From contig DFGW01000093.1 in the NCBI GenBank assembly GCA_002372465.1, positions 1 through 39,897 of the forward strand: a stretch of 39,897 nucleotides of DNA. Reading direction: 5' to 3'. Under the pieces are notes generated by a model, which ran no database searches, was not told the origin of the DNA, and saw nothing but the letters and a program-made list of their open reading frames with translations. This DNA is from Butyrivibrio sp. UBA3740. Its GTDB lineage: Bacteria > Bacillota > Clostridia > Lachnospirales > Lachnospiraceae. Positions within the stretch are counted from its first letter, which is position 1, and every line of letters starts with the position of its first letter. Below, in pieces: positions 7,578-15,607 of the stretch. The translations under genes were made by a program, and so were the position numbers.

Positions 7578-8323
7578 GCCTGTTCACCTCCTGCAGCTTT
7601 TTCTTTTACCTCATGCTTCACAGGAGCGATAACTGCCGCAAGTGCAGAAATCACAACCGTTATTATAATAATCCTGAAACCACCTGAAATATAGTCCTTC
7701 AAAAAAGGCGCATAGGTAAATACGCAACTAAGCCCCATAGCTGAAAGGACCACAAACATAACCGCTTTATTGATCCTGGTATCAGGAATGATTATCGCTA
7801 TAAACATACCATAAATGGCAAGTCCAAGGCAACTTATAAGGCGCTCGGGCATGATCTGTCCGGAGATGGCTCCCAGCGTAGTTCCAAATACCCATCCAAG
7901 CACCGACGTAATTATAAGTCCGTAGGAATAAGCCGGATAGAGCCTGCCCTTCTTAAGAGCGCTGAGGGCAAAGATCTCATCGGTTACGCCATAGGATATT
8001 CCAAGCCTCTGGGCAGTTGTGACCGAAGGGTCAAGCTTCTGGGACAAAGCCGTACTCATAAGCATATATCTTAGGTTGATAATAAACTGCAAAATTGCCA
8101 GCTCAACAAAGCTTCCGTTTCTGGCTATAAGCTCCAGAGCTGAAAACTGTCCTGCGCTGGTGACATTTAAAAGCGATGTCATGGCTGCCTGAAAGGTGGT
8201 CATCCCAATCTTGGAGGCTTCTATACCAAAGGCAAAGGAAACAGCGATATACCCAAGACAGATGGGTATGGCTTGTTCGCAGCCCTTTTTAAATTCAACA
8301 ATACTTCCTATACTACTCTTCAT
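7574..8323 (-). CDS. azlC: AzlC-family permease, large subunit of branched-chain amino acid exporter
   Basis: 249 residues with about seven or eight membrane helices. The N-terminal half has the conserved pattern GCEQAIPICLGYIAVSFAFG and later INLRYMLMSTAL and YGVTDEIFAL, all typical of AzlC. Together with AzlD it forms an exporter of branched-chain amino acids. The pair sits between alaX and ispF in an otherwise housekeeping operon, where it looks inserted. It lies 23 bases after alaX. Confidence 0.9.
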   Translation of the reverse strand: MKSSIGSIVEFKKGCEQAIPICLGYIAVSFAFGIEASKIGMTTFQAAMTSLLNVTSAGQFSALELIARNGSFVELAILQFIINLRYMLMSTALSQKLDPSVTTAQRLGISYGVTDEIFALSALKKGRLYPAYSYGLIITSVLGWVFGTTLGAISGQIMPERLISCLGLAIYGMFIAIIIPDTRINKAVMFVVLSAMGLSCVFTYAPFLKDYISGGFRIIIITVVISALAAVIAPVKHEVKEKAAGGEQA

Positions 8324-8346
8324 CTTCTCTTCCCAACAAAATTCTT

Positions 8347-9543
8347 TTACAGTCCTGAAAGCTCCGAAAGCACCTGCTCCATGGATACTGCCCCAAGGCT
8401 CCCCTGTATCATGGCCGCATTTCCGCCTCCTCTTGCATTAAACTTCTCCTTAAGGGCTTCCTGAAGTGCTTTAAGCTCTTTTCCATCTCCTCCGGTAGCA
8501 ACAATATACTTATATCCGGTATCATTTGTTCCGGAAAAGACTCCGCAATAGCCCCCATGGGCGGAAGCCAGGGCATTTACAGTCTTCCTCATAAGGTTAG
8601 CGTCCATTCCGGCATCCTTTACCAGAAATACATCCTTCAGGTCCTTGTCTATGGCTTCAAGCTCATATTTCATGAGCTTTTCCTGTGTCTCGGAAAGCCT
8701 GATCCTGATCTCTTTATTCTCATCAGCCATCTTTACAACTGAAGCCATGACCTTATCTGAAGAAGTGGTAAGGCTTCTGGAGAGCTCAGTAAGAATGTCG
8801 TGTTCTTCCTGAATATAGCTAAGAGCTCTTTTGCCGCAAAGGATGCTGACCCTTACTCCGCCCTTGTAGGCTGCATAGGATACCACCTTAAGAAAACCAA
8901 TCTCACCGGTCCTTGCCACATGAGGAGCACAGCAGGCACAGGAATCATATCCCTGGATAGTAACGATCCTGACATCCCCTGTCAACTCCTTCTTGCTCCT
9001 GTATTCCATGCCATCGAGCTGCTCCTTGGAAGGGAAATCGCAGTGTACCTCTATATTCTCCCAGATAGCCCTGTTGACCTTAAGCTCCAGCGCCCTGATG
9101 TCTTCGGCATTAAGGGGACCGTTATAATCCATGGTCACCTCGGTATCGCTTAAATGAAAGCCCACATTGTCATATCCGAATTCCGAATTCACTATACCTG
9201 AAAAGATATGTTCCCCGGTATGCTGCTGCATATTGCTGAACCTGTGAGCCCAGTCAATCTGCCCTGTGACCTTGGAACCGGCCTCAAGGGGAGCGTTTGT
9301 AACGTGGGTAATGATCCCATCCTTGATGGAAGTGTGGGTTACCAATGCGCTCTTACCGGATTCGTCAGTGATCACCCCTGTATCGGAGCTCTGCCCTCCC
9401 TGCTCGGGGAAAAAGGCTGTCCTGTCAAGAACCACAAAAAAAGTGCCACCCTTCCCTTCCTCACAGGAAAGAACCATGGCATCGAACACATCAATATATG
9501 CATTTTCATAATAAATTTCGCTCGTCTTAACCATAAAAGACAT
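8347..9543 (-). CDS. alaX: Alanyl-tRNA editing protein AlaX-L with DHHA1 domain
   Basis: 398 residues. Residues ~35-240 are the AlaRS-type second additional domain. HTGEH, near residues 108-112, and the cysteine-rich CACCAPH, near 201-207, give the zinc-binding His/His/Cys/His set that hydrolyses Ser-tRNA(Ala) or Gly-tRNA(Ala) in trans. A helical linker follows. The last ~70 residues carry the DHHA1 motif (ARGGGNAAMIQGS), so this is the long AlaX form. The protein starts MSFMVKTSE and no strong ribosome site is seen for either Met1 or Met4. It is 43 bases after carD, behind the terminator that ends carD, so its expression probably depends on read-through or a weak local promoter. Confidence 0.9.
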   Translation of the reverse strand: MSFMVKTSEIYYENAYIDVFDAMVLSCEEGKGGTFFVVLDRTAFFPEQGGQSSDTGVITDESGKSALVTHTSIKDGIITHVTNAPLEAGSKVTGQIDWAHRFSNMQQHTGEHIFSGIVNSEFGYDNVGFHLSDTEVTMDYNGPLNAEDIRALELKVNRAIWENIEVHCDFPSKEQLDGMEYRSKKELTGDVRIVTIQGYDSCACCAPHVARTGEIGFLKVVSYAAYKGGVRVSILCGKRALSYIQEEHDILTELSRSLTTSSDKVMASVVKMADENKEIRIRLSETQEKLMKYELEAIDKDLKDVFLVKDAGMDANLMRKTVNALASAHGGYCGVFSGTNDTGYKYIVATGGDGKELKALQEALKEKFNARGGGNAAMIQGSLGAVSMEQVLSELSGL

Positions 9544-9566
9544 TTTATCACATTACAGCAATGGTG

Positions 9567-9599
9567 AAAATATAAAAGAGACTGCATTATGCAGTCTCT
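9567..9599 (-). terminator. Intrinsic terminator of carD overlapping its stop codon
   Basis: On the minus strand a perfect 10-bp stem (AGAGACTGCA / TGCAGTCTCT) is separated only by TAA, the carD stop codon, which forms the three-base loop. A T-rich tail (TTTATATTTT) follows. It stands between carD and alaX and should reduce transcription of the rest of the operon. Confidence 0.85.
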
Positions 9600-10105
9600 A
9601 ATGGTAACTGGGAAAGTTCCTCTAATACTTTTCTCTTTATGTCATCCTTTTCTGTCTCAAGTGAGAAAGCGAGCTCTGTGTAAAGAAGCTTCTCTGCAAT
9701 ATTAAGGTACTTCTCATTAAGGGCGGCAAATTTCTTGCCTTCTGCTTCGCGGACAGCCTTGATCTTGCGAAGGGATTTAACCAGACTCATCATCTCATCA
9801 GCCATGTTGCGCTTGATAACACTCATGATAGCCGGTTCAGCCTTCTTGCCTTCAGGCAACTCAAGCTCCGGAGTCTCCTCGATCTCATCGATCAGATCTT
9901 CCGCTACATCCGCAGAGATAACCTCGCGGACCTTGTCCTCAGCGCCATCTACCGGCACATAGAGAACGCTCCCGGTATCGACTGCTGAGATCATCTGGTA
10001 ATACTCTTTCTCCTTTCCTCTCTCAAGAAAAGACGGGATCAGAATATCACGCACTCTGCAGAGGCCGTGGCTGCCGTAGACAACACATTCGCCAACATTT
10101 AGCAT
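9587..10105 (-). CDS. carD: CarD-family transcriptional regulator
   Basis: 172 residues with AAGGAGGAA as a strong ribosome site. Residues 1-65 are the Tudor-like RNA-polymerase-interaction domain (VGECVVYGSHGLCRV ... YYQMISAVDTGSVLYVPVD), shared with the transcription-repair coupling factor. The rest is helical (KSLRKIKAVREAEGKKFAALNEKYLNIAEK), as in CarD/CdnL, where it contacts DNA next to the -10 box. These proteins stabilise open complexes at housekeeping and rRNA promoters. In clostridia carD is often directly upstream of ispD-ispF; here alaX and azlCD lie in between. The gene is led by a good promoter. Confidence 0.92.
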   Translation of the reverse strand: MLNVGECVVYGSHGLCRVRDILIPSFLERGKEKEYYQMISAVDTGSVLYVPVDGAEDKVREVISADVAEDLIDEIEETPELELPEGKKAEPAIMSVIKRNMADEMMSLVKSLRKIKAVREAEGKKFAALNEKYLNIAEKLLYTELAFSLETEKDDIKRKVLEELSQLPLETA

Positions 10106-10172
10106 CCTGTTCCTCCTTATATGTGAAAAGCAAACAACTTGTTAACGCATTTTTCAGCGCCTCAGCAGGTCA

Positions 10173-10201
10173 ATTATATCATAATATTACGTGTTTTGTA
10201 A
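10173..10201 (-). promoter_or_regulatory. Promoter of the carD operon
   Basis: On the minus strand: TTACAA (10201-10196), a 17-base spacer, and extended -10 TGATATAAT (hexamer 10178-10173). About 65 bases of leader precede carD. Confidence 0.75.
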
Positions 10202-10215
10202 CATTTAAAATCATT

Positions 10216-10232
10216 AAAAAAAGTGTTTTTTT
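10216..10232. terminator. Weak A/T-rich hairpin between carD leader and the GNAT gene
   Basis: Seven A, GTG, seven T form an all-A:T stem. Lying six bases after the end of the acetyltransferase gene, it is the only candidate terminator for the leftward sugar operon and would be inefficient. Transcripts could read into the carD promoter. Confidence 0.3.
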
Positions 10233-10237
10233 CGTGT

Positions 10238-10780
10238 CTAGTTATTCTTCTTCCAATCGCCCCAAGATATAGTGTTTATGTGCTCTGTACGATACTCTCC
10301 AAGCATGATAACGTGCGTTTTTTTATTGGTATGATGGTACGTAAATCCGCACTTTTGTTGCAACTTTTTTGAGCGTTCATTACCTTCAAAATAAGCGCAG
10401 TAAATTGTCTTAAGCCCCAGGTCCAAAAAGCCGTGCCGGAGTATCTCTTTTGCCGCCTCAAAGGCTATGCCCTGCCCCCAGAATGGCACCCCAAGCCAGT
10501 AGCCAAGCTCTGCTCCATCCTTTGGGATTCCCCGCTCCTTAGATTCTCTGAAGGTAAGCCCTATGCTTCCTATGGGCTCATCTGTGCCCTTTAAGCAGAT
10601 AGCATAGGTCTCCTCCCCTGAAAGAACAGTTCTTATCACAGCTTTTGAGTACTTTTCATCTTTATGGGGAAGCCAGCCGGCCGAGGGACCCACCCTGTCA
10701 TCCTTTGCATATTTAAAGAGGCCGGAAGCATCTTCATCTCTCCAGCCTCTTAATATCAAACGTTCTGTTTCCAGTATCAT
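10238..10780 (-). CDS. GNAT-family N-acetyltransferase (RimJ/RimL type)
   Basis: 180 residues from the ATG at 10780, with AAGGCGGG just upstream. The longer frame to 10957 overlaps the preceding gene and its added N-terminus is unlike the family, so it is rejected. It starts with the standard ILETERLILRGWRDEDA of Acetyltransf_3 proteins. Acetyl-CoA binding is expected at WGQGIAFEAAKEIL (the Q/RxxGxG/A loop), and the C-terminal GNERSKKLQQKCGF matches the family end strand. These enzymes acetylate ribosomal protein N-termini, antibiotics or small molecules; the substrate here is unknown. It is the last gene of the operon, ten bases after the 145-residue gene. Confidence 0.85.
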   Translation of the reverse strand: MILETERLILRGWRDEDASGLFKYAKDDRVGPSAGWLPHKDEKYSKAVIRTVLSGEETYAICLKGTDEPIGSIGLTFRESKERGIPKDGAELGYWLGVPFWGQGIAFEAAKEILRHGFLDLGLKTIYCAYFEGNERSKKLQQKCGFTYHHTNKKTHVIMLGEYRTEHINTISWGDWKKNN

Positions 10781-10790
10781 TTTTCCCGCC

Positions 10791-11228
10791 TTACAGACTG
10801 ACAAATTTAAATCCTGTTTCTTCCACAAATGTATCCAGCGCATTCTTAAAGAGAATGTTGTACTCTTCCTTCTTGTGAAGAGCTTCATGGGTAAGATAAA
10901 AGATAACCTGTCCGCTCTTAATGTCCATCTCAAAGTCATGTCCCGGATCAAGGGCATCTATGTCCTTAAAGGTAATGCCATACTTATCTTTGCAGAAGGT
11001 ATCCTTGTTGGGGAGATCCATGGTTTCCTCTATGATCTTATTCTTGGCTCTGATCAGCTCGTCTATCTTCTCCAAAAAGATCTGATGAGCAATGTTAAAA
11101 GAGGTGAGCTCGTATCCCACAAGCTTCATGTCAGATATGATCCTGTCAAAATCCACACAGCATGCGGCAAATGGATCCACTTTATTTTCACCGTAACAAA
11201 AAACTGCATTATAGAGAGCCTCGTTCAT
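10791..11228 (-). CDS. Uncharacterised 145-residue protein
   Basis: No family recognised. It is a soluble, probably mostly helical protein without signal peptide or membrane segment. It has a cysteine pair near the N-terminus (FAACCVDFDR, about residues 20-29), a charged central helix (EKIDELIRAKNKIIEE) and a histidine-bearing stretch near the C-terminus (YLTHEALHKKEEYN). AAGGAGAAAGG is its ribosome site inside the preceding gene, and its ATG overlaps the EAL gene stop (ATGA). That is strong evidence for translational coupling with the phosphodiesterase, and hence a possible partner or regulator role (inference). Confidence 0.7.
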   Translation of the reverse strand: MNEALYNAVFCYGENKVDPFAACCVDFDRIISDMKLVGYELTSFNIAHQIFLEKIDELIRAKNKIIEETMDLPNKDTFCKDKYGITFKDIDALDPGHDFEMDIKSGQVIFYLTHEALHKKEEYNILFKNALDTFVEETGFKFVSL

Positions 11229-13126
11229 AGCCTTTCTCCTTTCTGTGCTCTAAGAAACTCGATATATTCTTTTTCCGGAATGGGCTTTGAATAGTAAAAG
11301 CCCTGAAGGTATTCAACACCTTTATCTATAAGTAGCTGTGCCTGTTCGATGGTTTCCACACCCTCTGCCAGGACATGAAGTCCGTAGTCCTTAAGGAAGC
11401 TTATGGTGTATTCCAGCATCCTCATGTTCTCAGGTCTGCCGGAGTCCAGGCAGTTCCAGATGAATTCTTTATCCATCTTAACCAGAGCGTAATCCATTTT
11501 GAGAAGCTCCAAAAGATTGGAATAGCCTGATCCGAAGTCATCCATGGAAATCGTACTTCCCAGCTCTTTCAGCTTCTGAACATTTTCCTTGAATATGTCG
11601 TCATTGTTGATATAGGCAGTTTCAGTGATCTCAAAGTTAATGAACTTAGGCGGAATGTGGTACTTCTCCATCTTATTCATAAGCCTTGCATAGGTTGCCT
11701 TGTCCACCACCTCGTTCCCCGAGAGGTTAACCTCTACGCATTTAAGACCATAGCTTGAGAGATTTTCTCTTGCGATAAAGGAGCAGACTTTTTCAAATAC
11801 CAGGTCATCGATTTCAAGAATAAGTCCACACTTTTCTGCCACCGGAATGAAGTCCTCGGGAGAGATATAGCTTTCGCCTTCAGGACGCCTTAGCCTGACA
11901 AGAGCCTCTGTTGAAGTGAACTTGCCTTCCGCAACACTTAGGATCGGCTGATAGAAAACATCGAAGGCCTTGTCCCTGATCGCCTCCCTTACGATGTCCT
12001 CAATGCTGTTTCTGTAGATCATCTTGTCAACAATTCTTTCATTCACCACAAGATTCGGTGCTGACTGGGTATAGATGTATTCCCCGGAAACATAACTAAG
12101 GATCTGGATCGCTTCGTCAATATCCTTAGTATATCTTGGTATCTCAAGGACTGAATAGGTCAGCTTATAATTATTGCTCTCGTCCTTATAGTTATTTATA
12201 AGAGACATGAGCTGTTCAACTTTTTCGGGGGAACTTATCACAAAGGAAAGGGTGTTCCACTCCGAAAGATACGCCGGCTCCCTGATGATATCTTCAGCAA
12301 GCTTTGCAACTCTGTACTGGAGGCTTTCAAGCTTTTGCCTGTCCTCGCCGGTGAGGACCGAGGATTTACCTGTAAAAATAACTGATGAAACGTAAAAATG
12401 CTTCTGATAGCCGTATCTGTCCACCAATACCATCTGGAAGGCATCTTTATTTCTGACGTTGATGATATTCTTTTCGTAATACTCTTTCGGGTTCTCGGAG
12501 GACAGGAAAAGAATCAGTGACATTAGCATCATAGCCACAGAGCTAACCTGATAGCCATGAACAAAATACTGGAAGAGTCCAAGTACTGACCACATGACCA
12601 GTCCTATTATTATGACCTTCGCCTCTTCTTTTCTTAGCTTATTCCTACATATAATTGCAAAAAGCAAAGTTCCGAAGATGTAAATAGCTCCTACAAGATA
12701 AGACACCTGGATTGCCGGGCCGTAGTTGTAGTACTCTCCGGAGCTGTTCCTGCTGTAGTAAACCCTTCTGGAACAAAGGGCAAGTATCCCCACCACCATA
12801 GGCGCAACCATTATCGGTATCGCATAAAACTTGGCTTTCCGTCCCCTGTTTACCTTGGAAAAGACATAACAGCCCATAAAAAATGCGGCTATAATAAGGG
12901 TCGCAACGTAAAAACCCTGAGTGGTCCTTCTTAACACGAAAAACGAATTGTCAAGATACTTAAAAACAGCGCACTCAATAATGTCGCAGATGATGTTTAC
13001 GCCTGCAGCCACCAGAAAGACAAAAAATACGCGTGATGAAAAGACCTGAGGCATCGACCTCCTCAGATACATCACTATAAGGATTATTAATACCAAAATT
13101 GCAATAATTGGTGTGCGTATTTCCAT
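11225..13126 (-). CDS. Seven-helix membrane protein with degenerate GGDEF and intact EAL domain (c-di-GMP phosphodiesterase)
   Basis: 633 residues from the ATG at 13126. A TTG at 13144, very close to a TAAGGA box, would add six residues, so the start is uncertain. Seven hydrophobic helices fill residues ~1-220, a possible 7TM sensory module. Residues ~225-385 hold a GGDEF-like fold without the signature. Residues ~395-630 are an EAL domain with all visible catalytic features: TEALVRL, EVNLSG, FEITETA, MDDFGSGYSN (both aspartates), the lysine of LVKMDKEF, AEGVET and LQGFYYSKP. It should hydrolyse cyclic di-GMP to pGpG in response to an unknown membrane signal. It follows the lyase gene by about 20 bases, inside a polysaccharide-use operon. 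Confidence 0.88.
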   Translation of the reverse strand: MEIRTPIIAILVLIILIVMYLRRSMPQVFSSRVFFVFLVAAGVNIICDIIECAVFKYLDNSFFVLRRTTQGFYVATLIIAAFFMGCYVFSKVNRGRKAKFYAIPIMVAPMVVGILALCSRRVYYSRNSSGEYYNYGPAIQVSYLVGAIYIFGTLLFAIICRNKLRKEEAKVIIIGLVMWSVLGLFQYFVHGYQVSSVAMMLMSLILFLSSENPKEYYEKNIINVRNKDAFQMVLVDRYGYQKHFYVSSVIFTGKSSVLTGEDRQKLESLQYRVAKLAEDIIREPAYLSEWNTLSFVISSPEKVEQLMSLINNYKDESNNYKLTYSVLEIPRYTKDIDEAIQILSYVSGEYIYTQSAPNLVVNERIVDKMIYRNSIEDIVREAIRDKAFDVFYQPILSVAEGKFTSTEALVRLRRPEGESYISPEDFIPVAEKCGLILEIDDLVFEKVCSFIARENLSSYGLKCVEVNLSGNEVVDKATYARLMNKMEKYHIPPKFINFEITETAYINNDDIFKENVQKLKELGSTISMDDFGSGYSNLLELLKMDYALVKMDKEFIWNCLDSGRPENMRMLEYTISFLKDYGLHVLAEGVETIEQAQLLIDKGVEYLQGFYYSKPIPEKEYIEFLRAQKGERL

Positions 13127-13149
13127 AGATAAATTATAATACAATTTCC

Positions 13150-15591
13150 TTAGGTCAACAACTTATTTGCATTTACCAAACTCACGTAGAATTCTGTAAT
13201 CGGCAGAAAACTCTGAGCGAAATTCTTGGTGGTTCCGCTTCCCTGGAGAACAGAGTCCTCCACAATCTTCTTGGCACCTGTCGAGTAAGAAGAAGGAGTC
13301 AAAGCTCTTTTAAAGGTCTTCATTCCCTTGTCCAGATAGGTAGCATCTCCTGTGAGCTCATAGCCAATGGCCATTGCCTCCAGAAGCAGCGAATTGTTGC
13401 CGTTTCTGGCAAGGCTTGGAAGCTCCTTATATATAAACAGGCCCTGTGGCGTCATATAATTATCTACCAGGTCGTCAATGGCCTTAAGGAGCATTTTCTC
13501 AAGGTTCTCACTTGGAAAGGCCCTGTAATAGCGCATAAGAGAGCCTATAGCCACGCAGATCATAAAGCCTACCCTGATCATGGTGTTATCAAGATAGGGC
13601 GACTGCCATCCACCTGCCATATCATCCCAGGCCCTGAACTGAGCGATTATATCCTCGCACTTTCTGATCCACATCATATCTCCGGTCTCCAGGAAAAGAG
13701 CTGTCAGCGCCCGAAGGGCCCATCCGGTCTCCCTGGCATTCTGTTCCCCGGGGATACGGTAGGCAGGAGTATCCAGGAGCCTTAAAACATTGTTTCCAAT
13801 ACCAATAGCCGAATTTAAAGCCCTCTCATCGCCGGTGAAGTGGTAAAGGTCCAGTAGTCCTTCAACCCACTCATGGCTGCAGACTATCTCACCCTTGCAT
13901 CCCTTACCCTCTTCTGATCCGCCGGTATGCCTTGCAGTGTGCTCCCACTGCCCTCCCATCTTGAGGGGATCTTTGCTGTAATGACACACGTCAACATCCA
14001 TCTGGTGCCGGGCTGCAGCTACTGCATAGTCATAAAAACGCCTTATACCGGTTCTTGCATACATTATAAACATGGCATGTGGATAATCATACTCATTATT
14101 GGTCCAGACAAGCTTTCCGCCGCCTCTTCCCTGGTTGGTATAGTTAGGATCCGGAGCATCCCCGAAATTCAACATTCCATAACACCTGGGATGATTGTCA
14201 GCCCTGTCTATAAGCATGATCTCCACATCGTCTACCTGCTTCTCGGCAGGCAAAAATACATCAGGCATAACTCCCGCCCGGGCAAACTCCATAGGGTCAA
14301 TGTAAGGCCTGTCAGGCATCTGATATATTATCGACCTGTTATCAAGCTCGGAAACAGGCTCATCGGCGTCGTGGAAATGCAAAAGAACTCTCTGCTCCCG
14401 TGCCATTCCCGAGGTAAAGGCCACAGGCTCAGCTTTGGTCACATGGCTGTAAGAGCCCTGGTCAGGTAAAAGAAATACCGTAAGGCCGCTAGAGTCTGCA
14501 GAAACTGCCTTGGGGAAATTCTGATAGGCCTGAAAAACTGTAGCACAGATGCCAAGGTCATTAGAGGGGTCTGTAAAATCAGCAAAAAAAGTCCCATAGA
14601 AAACCTCCGGGAAATGCTCATTTGCTATGCTTTCAATCGTTTCAGCTGTTATTGTATTATCTACCTTGCTGCCCTTTGTGCTTATCTTGAAGATTGTCCT
14701 GTAGTTAGACCTTCCTACCATGGTCCTTATGTTTTTGCTGCTTTTCCTGCCAAAATCAAATTCTTTCAGGTTTTTGGTGCCAACTACTGTAATATAGTTT
14801 ACGCTGTCATTTTCATATCTTCCGTCCTGGAATCCGCCTACCTCATTGGCATATCCTGAAACAGGAGGACAGCTCTTATTAAGTTCAATGTTTTCCGAGG
14901 CCTTGATGCCAAATATCAGATCATCGGGCACAATATCTCCATCTGTACAATTTATAAATCTGACTCCCATATCAATCCAGGGCTTCCCGGCAGTCACAGT
15001 AAGTCTGACCTCAAAATTAAGCCCATCCAACGAAGAAACCTTATTGTCTGAAGGAATGAATCGTCCTTTTCCCTCTAGCACTGTAAGAACAGGCCCCTGT
15101 TTTACTGCTGACCAGCCATCAAAGGTGGTGTGCTTTCTTATTCCGTCGACCTTCATGGCAGGACCCACGAACCGATCCGCCGATATTTCTTTTCCCTTGT
15201 AGGAAAAAGCCTCGAAGATCCTGTCAGAGCCTTCACCCACAGTAAAGCTTAAAGGTCCGTTATTGACAACCATGGCAGCAAGAGCTGTCTTGATCGTAAC
15301 CTGATCAGGTACTTCTCCCTGGTCAGCTTCATTTTCATCAAAGGTAAGCTCAAGCTCTTTTCCCTTATTGCCCGGCAGGTCAGCCAGAAAGTTAAGGTAC
15401 ATGTAGCGCACAGACCCGTCATCCCAGGTGGCAGTAACCTCTGTCTGCAGGGGAACTGCCCTTTCACCGTCGAAAATTCTAACGCGGGAAATATCCGAAG
15501 CAGCCAGTACGCCTTTTTTCACAGGGACGCAAAGTCCGCAAAGCTCGTTCCTTCTTTCATCCTTGTACAGCTTGTCAAAGTAAATTTTCAT
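13150..15591 (-). CDS. YetA/PL26-like polysaccharide lyase family protein (exo-rhamnogalacturonan lyase related)
   Basis: 813 residues from the ATG at 15591, with AAGAGGC upstream. The longer frame to 15666 runs into the GH13 gene and is rejected. There is no signal peptide, so the enzyme is cytoplasmic. The N-terminal ~90 residues fit the RIFT-barrel of the PcRGLX/YetA family (VRIFDGERAVPLQTEV then TWDDGSVRYMYLNF). A beta-sandwich middle follows. The C-terminal ~300 residues look like an alpha/alpha toroid (EWVEGLLDLYHFTGDERAL, ARETGWALRALTALFLETGD). B. subtilis YetA is of similar length. Characterised relatives remove unsaturated disaccharides from rhamnogalacturonan; the substrate here is inferred. 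It lies 16 bases after GH13. Confidence 0.75.
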   Translation of the reverse strand: MKIYFDKLYKDERRNELCGLCVPVKKGVLAASDISRVRIFDGERAVPLQTEVTATWDDGSVRYMYLNFLADLPGNKGKELELTFDENEADQGEVPDQVTIKTALAAMVVNNGPLSFTVGEGSDRIFEAFSYKGKEISADRFVGPAMKVDGIRKHTTFDGWSAVKQGPVLTVLEGKGRFIPSDNKVSSLDGLNFEVRLTVTAGKPWIDMGVRFINCTDGDIVPDDLIFGIKASENIELNKSCPPVSGYANEVGGFQDGRYENDSVNYITVVGTKNLKEFDFGRKSSKNIRTMVGRSNYRTIFKISTKGSKVDNTITAETIESIANEHFPEVFYGTFFADFTDPSNDLGICATVFQAYQNFPKAVSADSSGLTVFLLPDQGSYSHVTKAEPVAFTSGMAREQRVLLHFHDADEPVSELDNRSIIYQMPDRPYIDPMEFARAGVMPDVFLPAEKQVDDVEIMLIDRADNHPRCYGMLNFGDAPDPNYTNQGRGGGKLVWTNNEYDYPHAMFIMYARTGIRRFYDYAVAAARHQMDVDVCHYSKDPLKMGGQWEHTARHTGGSEEGKGCKGEIVCSHEWVEGLLDLYHFTGDERALNSAIGIGNNVLRLLDTPAYRIPGEQNARETGWALRALTALFLETGDMMWIRKCEDIIAQFRAWDDMAGGWQSPYLDNTMIRVGFMICVAIGSLMRYYRAFPSENLEKMLLKAIDDLVDNYMTPQGLFIYKELPSLARNGNNSLLLEAMAIGYELTGDATYLDKGMKTFKRALTPSSYSTGAKKIVEDSVLQGSGTTKNFAQSFLPITEFYVSLVNANKLLT

Positions 15592-15607
15592 AGAAGCCTC
15601 TTTTTCC

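Noticed and set aside
10781..10957. N-terminal extension of the GNAT gene
   Set aside because: It overlaps the end of the 145-residue gene in another frame. The family N-terminus begins at the ATG at 10780 with a good ribosome site.
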